A DNA stretch of 64,000 bases from Deltaproteobacteria bacterium (GTDB lineage Bacteria > Myxococcota > Kuafuiibacteriia > Kuafuiibacteriales > Kuafuiibacteriaceae). The stretch lies in NCBI GenBank assembly GCA_011526105.1, contig WYAZ01000139.1, forward strand, positions 62,001-126,000, in the 5' to 3' direction. The position numbers were made by a program, and so were the translations under genes. How positions within the stretch are numbered: position 1 is the stretch's first letter; every line of letters starts with the position of its first letter. Below, one piece after another: positions 1 to 9,717 of this stretch. The notes beneath the pieces were generated by a model, which saw only the letters and a program-made list of their open reading frames with translations, ran no database searches and was not told the DNA's origin.

Positions 1-250
1 ACGAGCTCTATCTCGAAGGGGTCGACGAGCGTGCGGTCGAGATCGCGGCCGAGATCGAGGCCCGGCTGCTGGCCGGTCACCACTATCGTTATGCCCGAGA
101 CCTAGGCCAACTGGGCTCGGTGCGGGCGGTGGTGGTCGAGAACGGGACCCAGCGTTACCTCGAGCGGCTCGCGGCCGATGGGGTGAGACTCGGGAACATC
201 AAACCTTCGGTTCTCGATCGGCGCACGATCTGGCACGAGGTGTTTTCGTC

Positions 251-254
<4 letters not shown>
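1..254 (+). CDS. GH3 (auxin-responsive-promoter family)-like protein, C-terminal fragment
   Basis: The reading frame is open from the window edge and stops with TGA at 252-254, so only the last 83 or so residues are present. They carry a pattern typical of the end of bacterial GH3-type acyl-adenylating proteins: an HHYRYARDLGQLG stretch, a GTQRYLERLA stretch and a closing RLGNIKPSVLD followed by an aromatic-rich end. GH3 enzymes conjugate amino acids to acyl acids in plants. The bacterial members have no agreed substrate. The stop overlaps the start of the Rieske oxygenase gene (ATGA), so the two are probably co-translated. The call rests on a short C-terminal motif and could be wrong. Confidence 0.55.
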
Positions 255-1297
<1,043 letters not shown>

Positions 1298-1328
1298 CGG
1301 AAACGGAGCCAAGGGCCGACAGGGGCGT

Positions 1329-1334
1329 TATACT
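1329..1334 (+). promoter_or_regulatory. Putative -10 box TATACT for a leaderless transcript
   Basis: TATACT ends six bases before the GTG at 1341. That spacing would put the transcription start on or next to the start codon. It is one of eight starts in this window with a TANNNT hexamer 6-7 bases upstream. No convincing -35 element is seen. Confidence 0.45.
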
Positions 1335-1340
1335 CCTCGC

Positions 1341-3851
1341 GTGTTTCCGCGACTCCACTCGGGCCTCCTCTTCCTCCTCATCGCCGCGGGCTGCAGCTGC
1401 GAGGAAGAGGTGCCGCCGGCGAACGGCTTACCGATCGGATCCGTCTGCGACGCGAATGCGGTCTGCCAGGCCGAACTGACGTGCCGCGACCAGCGATGCT
1501 CCGAGACCTGCGTCCCCGAGACCACCGCGTGCGCTCTGGAGTGCTGCGCCAGCACCGAGCTGTGTACGGACGGGGCCTGCGCGCCCGAGGCCTCTTGCAC
1601 GGGCGCCCGAGTGGTCTGCGCCAGTGCGTGTTGCGCGGCGGGCCAGGCGTGTGTCGGCGAGGTCTGCTGCGGCGCCGCCGCCACCTGCGGGCAGACGTGC
1701 TGCGGCGCCAATGAGATCTGTGAGCTCGGGCAGTGCAAGAGAGATTGCGGGGCGGGTATGCTCGGCTGCGGGACACAACAGGTCTGCTGCGCGGGCACCG
1801 AGCTCTGCCACGGTGGACAGTGTGTCACTCCGGGCCGACCATGCGGCGGCGGGAGCTGCGCGACACGCTTCGAGGAGACCGGCTGCGAGGCGGATGAGTA
1901 CTGTGATCCCGCGGTCGGCTTCTGCTTGAAGGGGGACGTCAATCAGGATTGCGTCTACGTCCCGCCGTCCGGCGTCTTCCAGCCCGTCCCGCTCTTCACC
2001 TGGGGGGCGCGTCGCGCGCGCGCCTGCGTCACGGACGACGATTGCCAGACGGCAGAGGTCTGCACCGCCGGCACCTGCGCGGTCACGTGGCGGCACATCG
2101 CTCCGGCCGCCGATGACTTTCCGGACCACGTTCAGTCGGTCTCCATCCCCATCGTCATCGATCTAGACCAAGACTGCGTCCCGGAGATCGTCTTCAACAC
2201 CTACCAAGGCAGCCTCTTCACCGCCGACGGCGTGCTCCGTGCCATCCGCGGCGACACGGGCGCGAAGGTGTGGACCGTCACCGCGACCGCGTATCGGACG
2301 GACTCCACCGCGAACCCGGCGGCGGGCGACCTCGACGGGGATGGGGTGCCCGAGGTCTTGGTCGCGGGGCAGGGCAAGCAGGTCCTCTGCTTCAACGCAG
2401 ACGGGACGCCGCGTTGGACCTCGGATGTCTATGCTGGCCCCGAGGGCAGCGGGTCGGTGGCGATCGCCAACCTCGACGGCGAAGGGGAGGCCGAGGTGAT
2501 CTTCGGCGCCGCGGTGTTCGATCATCGGGGCAGGCTGCTCTACGAGGGCGCCCTCGGCTCGGGCATGGCCGGGCAAGGACCGATCTCGTGCGTGGCGGAC
2601 CTCGACGGCGATGGCAGGCCCGAGCTCGTGGGCGGAAACACCGCGTACGCCTTCGACGGAACCGTGCGCGGCGCCACCTTCAGCGGGCAAGAGCGTTGGA
2701 CCTCCACCGCCCCCGACGGTTACTGCGGGGTGGCGGACCTTACGGGCGACGGCGCACCCGAGGTCGTGCTCGTCTCGACCGGCATCGTGTACGTCTTGCA
2801 GGGCCAGACCGGCGCGGTCCTCGCGCAGCTCGCCATCCCCGGCGGCGGCCAAGGGGGGGCGCCCAACATCGCCGACTTCGACGGGGACGGTCGGCCGGAC
2901 ATCGGCACTGCGGGGGCCGTCAACTACGTGGCCATGCGCTTCAACGGCGCCGATGCGCTCGAGCTCATCTGGCGAGCACCGACCGAAGACGACTCCTCGT
3001 CGCGGACCGGCTCTTCGGTGTTCGACTTCGACGGCGACGGCCGCGCCGAGGTGATCTACAACGACGAGGAGTTCGTCCGAATCTATCCCGGCGTAGAGCC
3101 CGCCTGCCTCGAGACCCCGCCGGGCGCGGATTGCGACGGCATCATGACTGACGCCGAGATCTTGTTCCTCGATCTCAACTCGTCGCGCACTCGCACGGAG
3201 TATCCGGTCATCGCCGACGTCAACGGCGACTTCAAGGCCGAGATTGTCTTCCCTACCAGCAACGAAGCCACGTTCCTCGATCCGCTCCTCGTCGGAGATG
3301 CGGGCATCGAGGTGTGGCGTGATCGGCTCGACAACTGGGTCCCGACGCGGCCGGTGTGGAATCAGCACAGCTATCACATCACCAACGTCGGAACGCTCGG
3401 GGAGATACCGGCCTCGGAGCCGGCCAACTGGTCGACACCCGCGGACCGACCGTTCAACAGCTATCGCGTCAACACCCAGGGCACCCGCGAGGACTTCTGC
3501 GCGCCCGACCTCGTCCTCAAGGACCTCGTGCAGCTCGTGGACCAGTGTCCCGATCTGGCGCTGCAGGTGACGGTGGTGAATCAAGGCTGTCTCGGGGTGG
3601 GTCCGGGGGTGGTGGTGGTCTTCGTCGACGAGTTCGGGACCACTTTGGGCCTGGCGGTCACCAAGGGCGCCATCGCACCAGGAACGGGCGAGGTCGTGAC
3701 CAGCGCGAGCACCTCGCTCAGCGGGCAGTTCAGCGTCGACGTGGAGGCGATCGTCGACGACCCCTCGTTCAGCGAGGGGCAGCTCAATGAGTGCGAGGAG
3801 GGCAACAACCGCATTGGGCCCATCACCGCCAGCTGCACCTTCGATCTCTGA
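1341..3851 (+). CDS. FG-GAP/VCBS repeat surface lipoprotein with Cys-rich head and CARDB-like tail
   Basis: An 836-residue predicted lipoprotein. The GTG at 1341 is preferred over the upstream in-frame start at 1230, because that one lies inside the Rieske gene and would bury the signal peptide. From 1341 the N-terminus is a short basic stretch, a hydrophobic core and the lipobox LIAAGC. A Cys-rich region with many CC and CxxxxC motifs covers roughly residues 20-260. About eight calcium-binding FG-GAP/VCBS motifs follow (for example DLDGDGVPEV, DFDGDGRPDI, DFDGDGRAEV), which should fold as a beta-propeller. The last 120 residues, from APDLVLKDL to NECEEGNNR, resemble a CARDB adhesion-type beta-sandwich. 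Likely an exported or outer-membrane anchored adhesion or binding protein. The ligand is unknown. Confidence 0.85.
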   Translation: MFPRLHSGLLFLLIAAGCSCEEEVPPANGLPIGSVCDANAVCQAELTCRDQRCSETCVPETTACALECCASTELCTDGACAPEASCTGARVVCASACCAAGQACVGEVCCGAAATCGQTCCGANEICELGQCKRDCGAGMLGCGTQQVCCAGTELCHGGQCVTPGRPCGGGSCATRFEETGCEADEYCDPAVGFCLKGDVNQDCVYVPPSGVFQPVPLFTWGARRARACVTDDDCQTAEVCTAGTCAVTWRHIAPAADDFPDHVQSVSIPIVIDLDQDCVPEIVFNTYQGSLFTADGVLRAIRGDTGAKVWTVTATAYRTDSTANPAAGDLDGDGVPEVLVAGQGKQVLCFNADGTPRWTSDVYAGPEGSGSVAIANLDGEGEAEVIFGAAVFDHRGRLLYEGALGSGMAGQGPISCVADLDGDGRPELVGGNTAYAFDGTVRGATFSGQERWTSTAPDGYCGVADLTGDGAPEVVLVSTGIVYVLQGQTGAVLAQLAIPGGGQGGAPNIADFDGDGRPDIGTAGAVNYVAMRFNGADALELIWRAPTEDDSSSRTGSSVFDFDGDGRAEVIYNDEEFVRIYPGVEPACLETPPGADCDGIMTDAEILFLDLNSSRTRTEYPVIADVNGDFKAEIVFPTSNEATFLDPLLVGDAGIEVWRDRLDNWVPTRPVWNQHSYHITNVGTLGEIPASEPANWSTPADRPFNSYRVNTQGTREDFCAPDLVLKDLVQLVDQCPDLALQVTVVNQGCLGVGPGVVVVFVDEFGTTLGLAVTKGAIAPGTGEVVTSASTSLSGQFSVDVEAIVDDPSFSEGQLNECEEGNNRIGPITASCTFDL

Positions 3852-3888
3852 TAACGTCGTGGGGGCTTTCCTTGGGCTCGATCCTCGC

Positions 3889-3894
3889 TAGGAT
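3889..3894 (+). promoter_or_regulatory. Putative -10 box TAGGAT for a leaderless transcript
   Basis: TAGGAT ends six bases before the GTG at 3901, the same geometry as at 1329 and 5072. Confidence 0.4.
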
Positions 3895-3900
3895 GCGGCG

Positions 3901-5013
3901 GTGATTCAGAGAGCATCCTTCGGACCGAGCTTCCCGATCATCTCGATGGCGATCGCCGTGTTCGTCCTCGCCTGCGAGGAGAAGCCGGCGCGTCTTCGGA
4001 TCGACGGCGAACCGCCGAAGGCGGTGTTTGGCACCGTCCCCGTCGCGCTGCCCAAGGCCACGGTGCTCGACGCCAAAGACCAGCCGCTCGAGAAGCAGCC
4101 GGTGGTTTCGCTCGAGAGCCGGTCCCCCGCGGTCGCGATGGTCGAGAACGGTCACCTGGTGCCGCTGGCCAACGGCGAGGTGGAGCTTCGGTATCACCTC
4201 CCCGGAACTCCGCTCGAAGAAGTCCGCAAGGTCTCGATCAACCTCGTCGATCGCATCGAGCTCGAGTGCCCGGAGCTCGGATGTGACGTCCCCACCGGAA
4301 AAAAGGCGCGCCTCAAGGTGAGGTTCTTCCACGGCGGCGGCCGAGTGGAGAACGTCGCCGCCACCTGGGAATCGAGCAACCCCACGTCGATGTCGGTCGA
4401 CGCGGAAGGCGTTGTCCTCGCCGAAGCCGCGGGGGTGGTGACGGTGAGCGTCAAGCTCGGGACCCTCGAGAAGAAGTTGAAGCTCAGGGCTCTGGGCCAG
4501 AGCGAGCCGGATCGCATCGAGCTGTCCTGCCGAAGTGAGAACACCGACCTGTTCGACGCGGATCAAGGCTGTCGCGTGCGACGAGGGGCGGCGGTCCCGG
4601 TTCAGATTGAGGCCTCGGCGGGCGGAGCCCCGGTCGTCGTGCCGCTGCTCACCTGGACTTCGGCGGACCCCGATGTCGCGAAGGTCGCGCAGGCGGACAC
4701 CGCGGAGGCGCTGGGTTTGGCGCTCGGCACGACGAAGGTGACGGCCCGGGTGGGCAGCACTTCGGCCACGCTCAAGATCATGGTGGTGCCCCCGCCTTGC
4801 TCGGAGACCAGCTCCGAAATGTTTACGCACAAGCCGCCGGAGGGCCGTTCGGTGCCCGTCACTTGCCACATGGAGCGAGCGGACACGTGCTTCTATCACT
4901 ACGTGAACAAGAAGAACCCGACCGAGGCACAGGTGGAAGAAGCGCTGGGCCAGTGCTGTTGCGAACTTCGCATCAAGGAAGAAGAGCCGGAAGAAGAAGG
5001 CGCGGTCGAGTGA
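3901..5013 (+). CDS. Lipoprotein with bacterial Ig-like (Big2-type) domains
   Basis: A 370-residue predicted lipoprotein. The hydrophobic N-terminus ends in the lipobox VLAC (VFVLACEEKP). It holds about three repeats of roughly 90 residues with the Big2 signature of an SxxPxVAxV core and a closing GxxxVxV strand: SRSPAVAMVENG, SNPTSMSVDAEG and SADPDVAKVAQ. The C-terminal 70 residues form a Cys-rich cap that includes a CCCE motif and an acidic tail. Big2 domains are structural beta-sandwiches in surface proteins. No enzymatic motif is present. The GTG start is supported by the signal peptide and the -10-like TAGGAT just upstream. The only other methionine nearby would truncate the signal peptide. 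Confidence 0.75.
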   Translation: MIQRASFGPSFPIISMAIAVFVLACEEKPARLRIDGEPPKAVFGTVPVALPKATVLDAKDQPLEKQPVVSLESRSPAVAMVENGHLVPLANGEVELRYHLPGTPLEEVRKVSINLVDRIELECPELGCDVPTGKKARLKVRFFHGGGRVENVAATWESSNPTSMSVDAEGVVLAEAAGVVTVSVKLGTLEKKLKLRALGQSEPDRIELSCRSENTDLFDADQGCRVRRGAAVPVQIEASAGGAPVVVPLLTWTSADPDVAKVAQADTAEALGLALGTTKVTARVGSTSATLKIMVVPPPCSETSSEMFTHKPPEGRSVPVTCHMERADTCFYHYVNKKNPTEAQVEEALGQCCCELRIKEEEPEEEGAVE

Positions 5014-5071
5014 GTTCGAGGTCGGTCCGTTTCCAAGGCCCTGAGCGTATCCTTTCCCGCTCGGGCTCTGC

Positions 5072-5077
5072 TATGAA
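5072..5077 (+). promoter_or_regulatory. Putative -10 box TATGAA for a leaderless transcript
   Basis: TATGAA ends six bases before the GTG at 5084. No Shine-Dalgarno sequence is seen between them. Confidence 0.4.
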
Positions 5078-5083
5078 GCGGTC

Positions 5084-7129
5084 GTGAGCCCCTCCGCCGA
5101 GTCTCGCTCGCATCGCCACCAAGCGGCTGTGCTCCTTCTCCTGGCGCTGACTCTTCGTCTGCTCGCCACTCAGTTCGCTCGCTTCACCGGGGACGAGAGT
5201 GATCAGTGGAGCAAGGCGGTGCGGATCGCTCAGCTCGAGTACTTCCCTGCCTTGGGCCAACCCATCACCGGCTCGGTCGCGATGACGCCGGGGCCGGCCT
5301 TTCAGTACATCATGGCCATCCCGCAGATCCTCGGCGGCTCGGTGTGGCTCGGGACCTACTTCACCGTGCTCCTGAACGTGCTCGCGGTGTGGATCTTCTA
5401 CCTCCTGGCTCGACGTTTTGCCGGCCCCAAGGCGGGGCTCGTTGCGCTGGCCCTTGCGGCCTGCTCTCCGTGGGCGATCGTCTATTCGGAGAAGATATGG
5501 AGCGCGAACGTGCTCCCGTTGTGGGGCACCCTCGCGTTCTACGCTGCGGTGCGCAGCCCCGAGTCTCCGCGTTGGCAGGCGGTGCTCATCCTGCTCGCGG
5601 GCGCGCTCCCTCAGGTCCACTTGTCGGCTCCGGCTCTGTGGGTGGGCTGCATCGTTTGGCTCGTCTTGACTCCGGGATGGAGGATCTCGCCCAAATGGGT
5701 CCTCATCGGCGTTGGGCTTACGACGCTCGCGTACTTGCCGATGCTCGTCTACGAGCTCACGCACGGCTTTTCCAATCTGCGCGCCATTCTCGAGCACAGC
5801 GCGGGAACGGAGTCTCCTGCCTACGCTCGCACGTTGCCCTTGCGAGTCCTTGGTGCCGCGGTAGGTCAGGGGACGAGCGAGATCGCCTATCAGCTCCGGA
5901 GGGGCTACTGGGAGTTCGGGGGTGGCTTCGATGGCTACCGCATGTGGACCACGCGGCAAGGGCTGACCGAGCTTTGGAGTCTGTACGGTCCTTTGGCAGC
6001 CATCGGAACGCTCATCTCGATACTCCTGGCCGTCCTCGCCTGGATCTCGAGTCTGAGATCGATCTTGCTCGGCGCCACCCGAGCACTTCGCGCTCGTCGC
6101 CGCGATGGGCTCGCGGAAGGCGAACGCTTCACCGTGAGCCTACTCGCCGCGCTCGGCACGGCGATCTTTCTGATGGCGATGTCGAAGAAGACCTTCTTCC
6201 CGCACTACATCGCGTTCCTCTTGCCGATCCTTCTGTGGCCCATGGTCGGTCCGATTTCGAGGTGGCTCGAGTTCAGGCGATGGGGGAAGCTCGCGATCGC
6301 CGCCTTGGTTCTTTCCTGTGTCTCGATGGTCGCCAACGCCGAGCGGTACTACCGCGACGTCGACTCGCTCGACGGCCTCCGAAACACGCTGGCCATCCTC
6401 GAGGATATCCTCTCGGAGAAGACCCCCGCGAGCATTCAGTTCCGGCACTTCAACAACCTCTACTCTTGGGAGCGCCTCGCTCAGTATCACTTTGGCAAGC
6501 CCCTCCAGCTCCGGGATGCGGGGGCGGTGCGCTACGTCGTCGAGAATCGCGAGGCCCACCCGGGACCAACTCCGACGGACGCCACGCTCTACGGCGGTCG
6601 GTTGTTGGTGCGACGGGATGCGCGAGCCGCCACTTCGGATCCGGCGGAGCTCGTCTTTCGCGGCGCCCTCGATTGGAGCCGGTTTCAGGTCTCGAAGATC
6701 GACGCGGCGGGCGGCGTGACCCCTTGCGCGCCGCTGGCCGGAGGGCTGGGCTGCTCCTACGGACCGAACTCGTGGGAGCGCTTCGGACCCGAGGTTCTTT
6801 CCTTCGGTGGGCGCGCACAGTCGGTGCTCTTCCTTCACCCGATCACCGGCCATACGCTGAGAGCCGAGCTGCTCCTGCCGAGCGAGGCGAGGCGCGGCCG
6901 CCTCTACGTGGGGCTCACGGATGGCGCGATGGCCTCCGCGAACCGGAGCTTGGTGCACGTTCGGGTGAAGAACGGGGATCGCGTGCTGCTGGAGACAGAC
7001 GTGGGATCGAAGCCAGGGCTGCACGCATTTCCTGTGGTCGTCACCTCGACCTCACCCCTTTCCCTGGAACTCACAACCGCGAACGATGGCGCTCGCGTCT
7101 TGGGCTTTGATCTAGACCTGGCTCGATGA
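5084..7129 (+). CDS. GT-C (family 39/ArnT-like) polytopic membrane glycosyltransferase
   Basis: A 681-residue protein. The first two thirds are strongly hydrophobic, with about ten to twelve membrane segments. After the first segment comes an acidic GDESDQW loop (D37, E38), which matches the catalytic or metal-binding acid of GT-C glycosyltransferases such as ArnT and PMT. The last 200 residues or so are soluble and probably periplasmic. Such enzymes move a sugar from a polyprenyl-phosphate carrier to protein, lipid or glycan outside the inner membrane. The neighbouring GT2 gene, which converges with this one and overlaps its end by 18 bases, is related to enzymes that make polyprenyl-phosphate sugars, so the two may act in sequence. 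The acceptor is unknown. Confidence 0.75.
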   Translation: MSPSAESRSHRHQAAVLLLLALTLRLLATQFARFTGDESDQWSKAVRIAQLEYFPALGQPITGSVAMTPGPAFQYIMAIPQILGGSVWLGTYFTVLLNVLAVWIFYLLARRFAGPKAGLVALALAACSPWAIVYSEKIWSANVLPLWGTLAFYAAVRSPESPRWQAVLILLAGALPQVHLSAPALWVGCIVWLVLTPGWRISPKWVLIGVGLTTLAYLPMLVYELTHGFSNLRAILEHSAGTESPAYARTLPLRVLGAAVGQGTSEIAYQLRRGYWEFGGGFDGYRMWTTRQGLTELWSLYGPLAAIGTLISILLAVLAWISSLRSILLGATRALRARRRDGLAEGERFTVSLLAALGTAIFLMAMSKKTFFPHYIAFLLPILLWPMVGPISRWLEFRRWGKLAIAALVLSCVSMVANAERYYRDVDSLDGLRNTLAILEDILSEKTPASIQFRHFNNLYSWERLAQYHFGKPLQLRDAGAVRYVVENREAHPGPTPTDATLYGGRLLVRRDARAATSDPAELVFRGALDWSRFQVSKIDAAGGVTPCAPLAGGLGCSYGPNSWERFGPEVLSFGGRAQSVLFLHPITGHTLRAELLLPSEARRGRLYVGLTDGAMASANRSLVHVRVKNGDRVLLETDVGSKPGLHAFPVVVTSTSPLSLELTTANDGARVLGFDLDLAR

Positions 7130-7897
7130 GCCGAGCTGTCGTCGTCGTCGACGCTCAACGTCCGCAAGCACCCGCGCGAGATCGAGACCCGCCTTGGCCA
7201 TCTGGCCGGGGTCGAGTTTGGAGCCGCGTTTGTGGATCCAAACCTCGAGCGGGACCTCGATGATCTGGTCGACGGTCAGCGGGGAGGGTGCGGTCAACAA
7301 GCGCCCGATCAACTCCACGTCGAAGACCCAGCGGGTGAAGAAGGGCTCAGCCAGGGCTGATCGAAGGGCGGGAGAGTCTCGAAAGACCTTCGCTCCGCAT
7401 TGTGAATCATAGATCGCGAGCCGAAGACCCGTGGACACGAGCGTTGCGAAGACCCGACCCAAGTAGTGGCGCCACCACTGGCGCTCGATCTGGCTGCCGA
7501 GGTGCTTCCAGCGACTCCCGAGGACCACCTGCACGTCCCGTCGGTGGAGGGCTTCGAAGAGACGCAAGAGTTCCGTCCCGGGCGTGGCGAGGTCTGCATC
7601 GGCGTAGCCGACGACTTCAGCGCCTCGGTCCAATGCGAGCAACATGCCGGCGCGCACCGCTTCCGCCTTGCCGCGGTTCTCGGGGAGTATCAACACGCTC
7701 ACGTGTTCCGGCGCGGCGCGCTCGATTTCGGCCAAGACCTCGGACGTTCGGTCCTTCGAACCGTCATCGACGAAGAGCAGTCCGAGGTCGGGGGCGCTCC
7801 GCGCAAGGTCCAACATTGCGGTCCGGTCGATGCGGGATGCCTCGTTGTAGCAAGGGATCACCAGCGTTCGCGGCGCCGCACGCGCTGCTGCTGTCAC
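7112..7897 (-). CDS. GT2 glycosyltransferase, dolichyl-phosphate glucosyltransferase (ALG5)-like
   Basis: A 261-residue soluble GT-A fold enzyme. It shows the nucleotide-binding motifs VIPCYNEASRI near the N-terminus and LFVDDGSKDRTSE, the metal-binding YADADLATP (DxD) and an ENRGKAEAVRAGM stretch. This combination is characteristic of the polyprenyl-phosphate glucosyl- or mannosyltransferase branch of GT2. It likely loads a sugar from a nucleotide sugar onto a polyprenyl-phosphate lipid at the inner membrane, for use by a GT-C enzyme such as the convergent 5084-7129 gene. The start is GTG (7895-7897), preceded by a GGAGGG run that could serve as ribosome binding site and by TATCTG six bases before it. 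Sugar specificity is not determined. Confidence 0.85.
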   Translation of the reverse strand: MTAAARAAPRTLVIPCYNEASRIDRTAMLDLARSAPDLGLLFVDDGSKDRTSEVLAEIERAAPEHVSVLILPENRGKAEAVRAGMLLALDRGAEVVGYADADLATPGTELLRLFEALHRRDVQVVLGSRWKHLGSQIERQWWRHYLGRVFATLVSTGLRLAIYDSQCGAKVFRDSPALRSALAEPFFTRWVFDVELIGRLLTAPSPLTVDQIIEVPLEVWIHKRGSKLDPGQMAKAGLDLARVLADVERRRRRQLGSSSQV

Positions 7898-8099
7898 CCC
7901 TCCCAGATACTCCCGGCCTCCGAACGAAGCTACCGGGAAGCGTTTCCAGGTGCGGTTTGCCTAACGGCCGGTCTCCTGGGCCTCCGGTTCGGGGCCGCCG
8001 CGCTCAAACCCGAGACGGCCCAGACTGCGCTTTCGAGCGGTCGAGACAGGGAGCGGACCACGAGCAGCGCCCCGCCGACGAGACCAAAACGGCCTCTCA

Positions 8100-8669
8100 T
8101 CAAGCGCGCGGAAGCGTGACGCCGGTCTGTCCTTGGTACTTGCCGCCTCGGTCCTTGTACGAGGTCTCGCAGACCTCATCGGACTCGAAGAACAACATCT
8201 GCGCCACCCCTTCGTTCGCGTAGATGCGCGCGGGCAGGGTGGTGGTGTTCGAGAACTCGAGCGTGACGTGGCCCTCCCACTCGGGCTCGAGCGGAGTGAC
8301 GTTCACGATGATGCCGCAGCGCGCGTAGGTGGACTTGCCGAGGCAGATGGTGAGCACGTTCCGCGGGATGCGGAAGAACTCGACTGTGCGGGCGAGGGCA
8401 AACGAGTTTGGCGGGATGATGCAGATGTTGCCGGTGTGATCGACAAAACCGTTGGGGTCGAAGTTCTTTGGATCCACGACGGCCGAGTTGATGTTCGTGA
8501 AGATCTTGAACTCGGGGGCGCAGCGGACGTCGTAGCCGTAGCTCGACGTCCCGTACGAGACGATGCGCTCGCCCCCCGGCGTCCGGCGCACTTGGCCGGG
8601 CTCGAAAGGTTCGATCATGCCGTGTTCTTGCGCCATGCGCCTGATCCACTTGTCGGCTTTGATGCTCAC
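8100..8669 (-). CDS. dcd: dCTP deaminase
   Basis: A 189-residue protein, the usual length for Dcd, which deaminates dCTP to dUTP for thymidylate synthesis. Catalytic residues line up with the E. coli enzyme: S113 and R117 in GKSTYAR, and E138 in VTLEFSN. The C-terminal [14 protein letters not shown] is the flexible lid that closes over the nucleotide. The gene stands alone, with about 200 bases without a recognised feature on each side. The monofunctional enzyme is more likely than the bifunctional dCTP deaminase/dUTPase, but the two are close relatives. Confidence 0.95.
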   Translation of the reverse strand: MSIKADKWIRRMAQEHGMIEPFEPGQVRRTPGGERIVSYGTSSYGYDVRCAPEFKIFTNINSAVVDPKNFDPNGFVDHTGNICIIPPNSFALARTVEFFRIPRNVLTICLGKSTYARCGIIVNVTPLEPEWEGHVTLEFSNTTTLPARIYANEGVAQMLFFESDEVCETSYKDRGGKYQGQTGVTLPRA

Positions 8670-8874
8670 GGCCCCTCGGGTAGCACACCGGGCTTTCAGA
8701 CAAAAGAGCGAGCTTCGGCGTGGGGGCGGGGAGGCGACCTCGGGCCCGCTTTTCAGGCGCCCAATCCGGGCGGCGAGCCGGCTCGCCGGGACCGCGTGCT
8801 CAGCCCTGCATGTTCAACGCCTCGTCTGTCTCTGACGGCGCAGCGGACGATGGCTCCTCCCGCTTTGCTCGTGC

Positions 8875-8880
8875 TAGGCT
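8875..8880 (+). promoter_or_regulatory. Putative -10 box TAGGCT for a leaderless transcript
   Basis: TAGGCT ends seven bases before the GTG at 8888. This favours that codon over the ATG six bases further on as the start of the small gene. Confidence 0.4.
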
Positions 8881-8887
8881 CGCGGTT

Positions 8888-9106
8888 GTGCCGATGTCGC
8901 CTCGAGAAGCCCAGGAGCGTTTCGAGACGCTGGATGAGCTCGGGGAGCTGGCCGAGCTCATGAAACGCGCCCAGCTCGCGAGGTTGCACCCCGGGGCTTC
9001 TGAGGCAGAACTCGATGAGCTCATCGAGGCCTGGTATGCGCATCGTCCCGGGGCCGAAGCGGGAGATGCGGAGGGCCCCATCCTCGAGTGGCCGCGGCGG
9101 CGATGA
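8888..9106 (+). CDS. Small helical protein, likely partner of the downstream nucleotidyltransferase
   Basis: A 72-residue acidic, helix-rich protein (RFETLDELGELAELMKRAQ, then an LHPGASEAELDELIEAWYAHRPG segment). No enzymatic motif is present. Its stop overlaps the ATG of the next gene (ATGA at 9103-9106), so the pair is translationally coupled in the order small protein then nucleotidyltransferase, a layout seen in toxin-antitoxin-like modules. The antitoxin role is inferred from this layout only. The start is GTG at 8888 or ATG at 8894. The first is chosen because of the -10-like hexamer seven bases upstream. Confidence 0.5.
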   Translation: MPMSPREAQERFETLDELGELAELMKRAQLARLHPGASEAELDELIEAWYAHRPGAEAGDAEGPILEWPRRR

Positions 9107-9671
9107 CTCGCATCGCGAACACACTCGTCCGCATCGCCAAAGTGCTCGACGAGACCGGCGCCGCTTGGTCTTTGGTGGGTGGTCTCGCCGTTGGCATGTG
9201 GACGTCTGTGTGGCGGTCCAGAGCGACGCCGAAGCCGAGTCGCTGGTCTACACGCTCACCGGCCTGGGATACCGGCAAGGCACGGTGATCGAGCAAACGG
9301 CCACGCATCGGATGGCGACGGTCCGCGTTCATCCTCCGGGACAGGGCCCGCGAGGGGTGGTGGTCGATCTGCTGTTCGCGTCGTCGGGAATCGAGGCCGA
9401 GGTCGTCCGCGACGCCGAACGGCTCGAGATCATTCCTGGGCTCGAGGTTCCCGTGGCCTGCCTCGGCCACCTCATCGCGCTGAACGTGCTCGCGCGTGAT
9501 GATCGCCGTCGCCCCCAAGACATGGTGGACCTGCGTTCTCTCCTCTCCGTGGCCCAGGCCGAAGACCTCGCCGTCGCCCGGGCGGCGCTCGAACTCGTGA
9601 CCGAGCGGGGCTTCCATCGGAAGCGAGACCTCCCGGGCATGTTCGAAGCGGCCATCGAAGAGCTCTCCTGA
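9103..9671 (+). pseudogene. Nucleotidyltransferase (AbiEii/MNT-like), frameshifted
   Basis: The coding sequence is split over two frames. From ATG 9103 it reads MTRIANTLVRIAKVLDETG and then WSLVGGLAVG, the start of a nucleotidyltransferase fold. About base 9195 the homology moves to another frame (VDVCVAVQSDAEAESL), which runs to the TGA at 9669-9671. The unshifted frame ends early at 9288. In intact members of this superfamily GGLAV is followed by a dozen or so residues holding an R-F-T-R-D-x-D catalytic motif. Here that segment is missing, so a deletion of about 30 bases that was not a multiple of three fits best. The catalytic core is lost and the product should be inactive. The downstream half is otherwise well preserved, including LARDDRRRPQDMVDL. 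Confidence 0.7.
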
Positions 9672-9717
9672 CGCACATGCGGACCCACCCGCCCCGTAGG
9701 GCGGCGGCTCACCGCTG

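Noticed and set aside
2163-3584. Minus-strand frame of 473 codons opposite the FG-GAP gene
   Set aside because: Composition is rich in V, R, G and E as expected of antisense frames in GC-rich DNA; no recognisable domain.
7898-8099. Possible tRNA-like ggttcgg element between the GT2 and dcd genes
   Set aside because: No acceptor stem or anticodon arm can be drawn; no RNA gene is supported.
9689-9704. Hairpin CCGCCC-cgta-GGGCGG between the nucleotidyltransferase and HNH genes
   Set aside because: Short stem with no T-run on either side, so no clear terminator.
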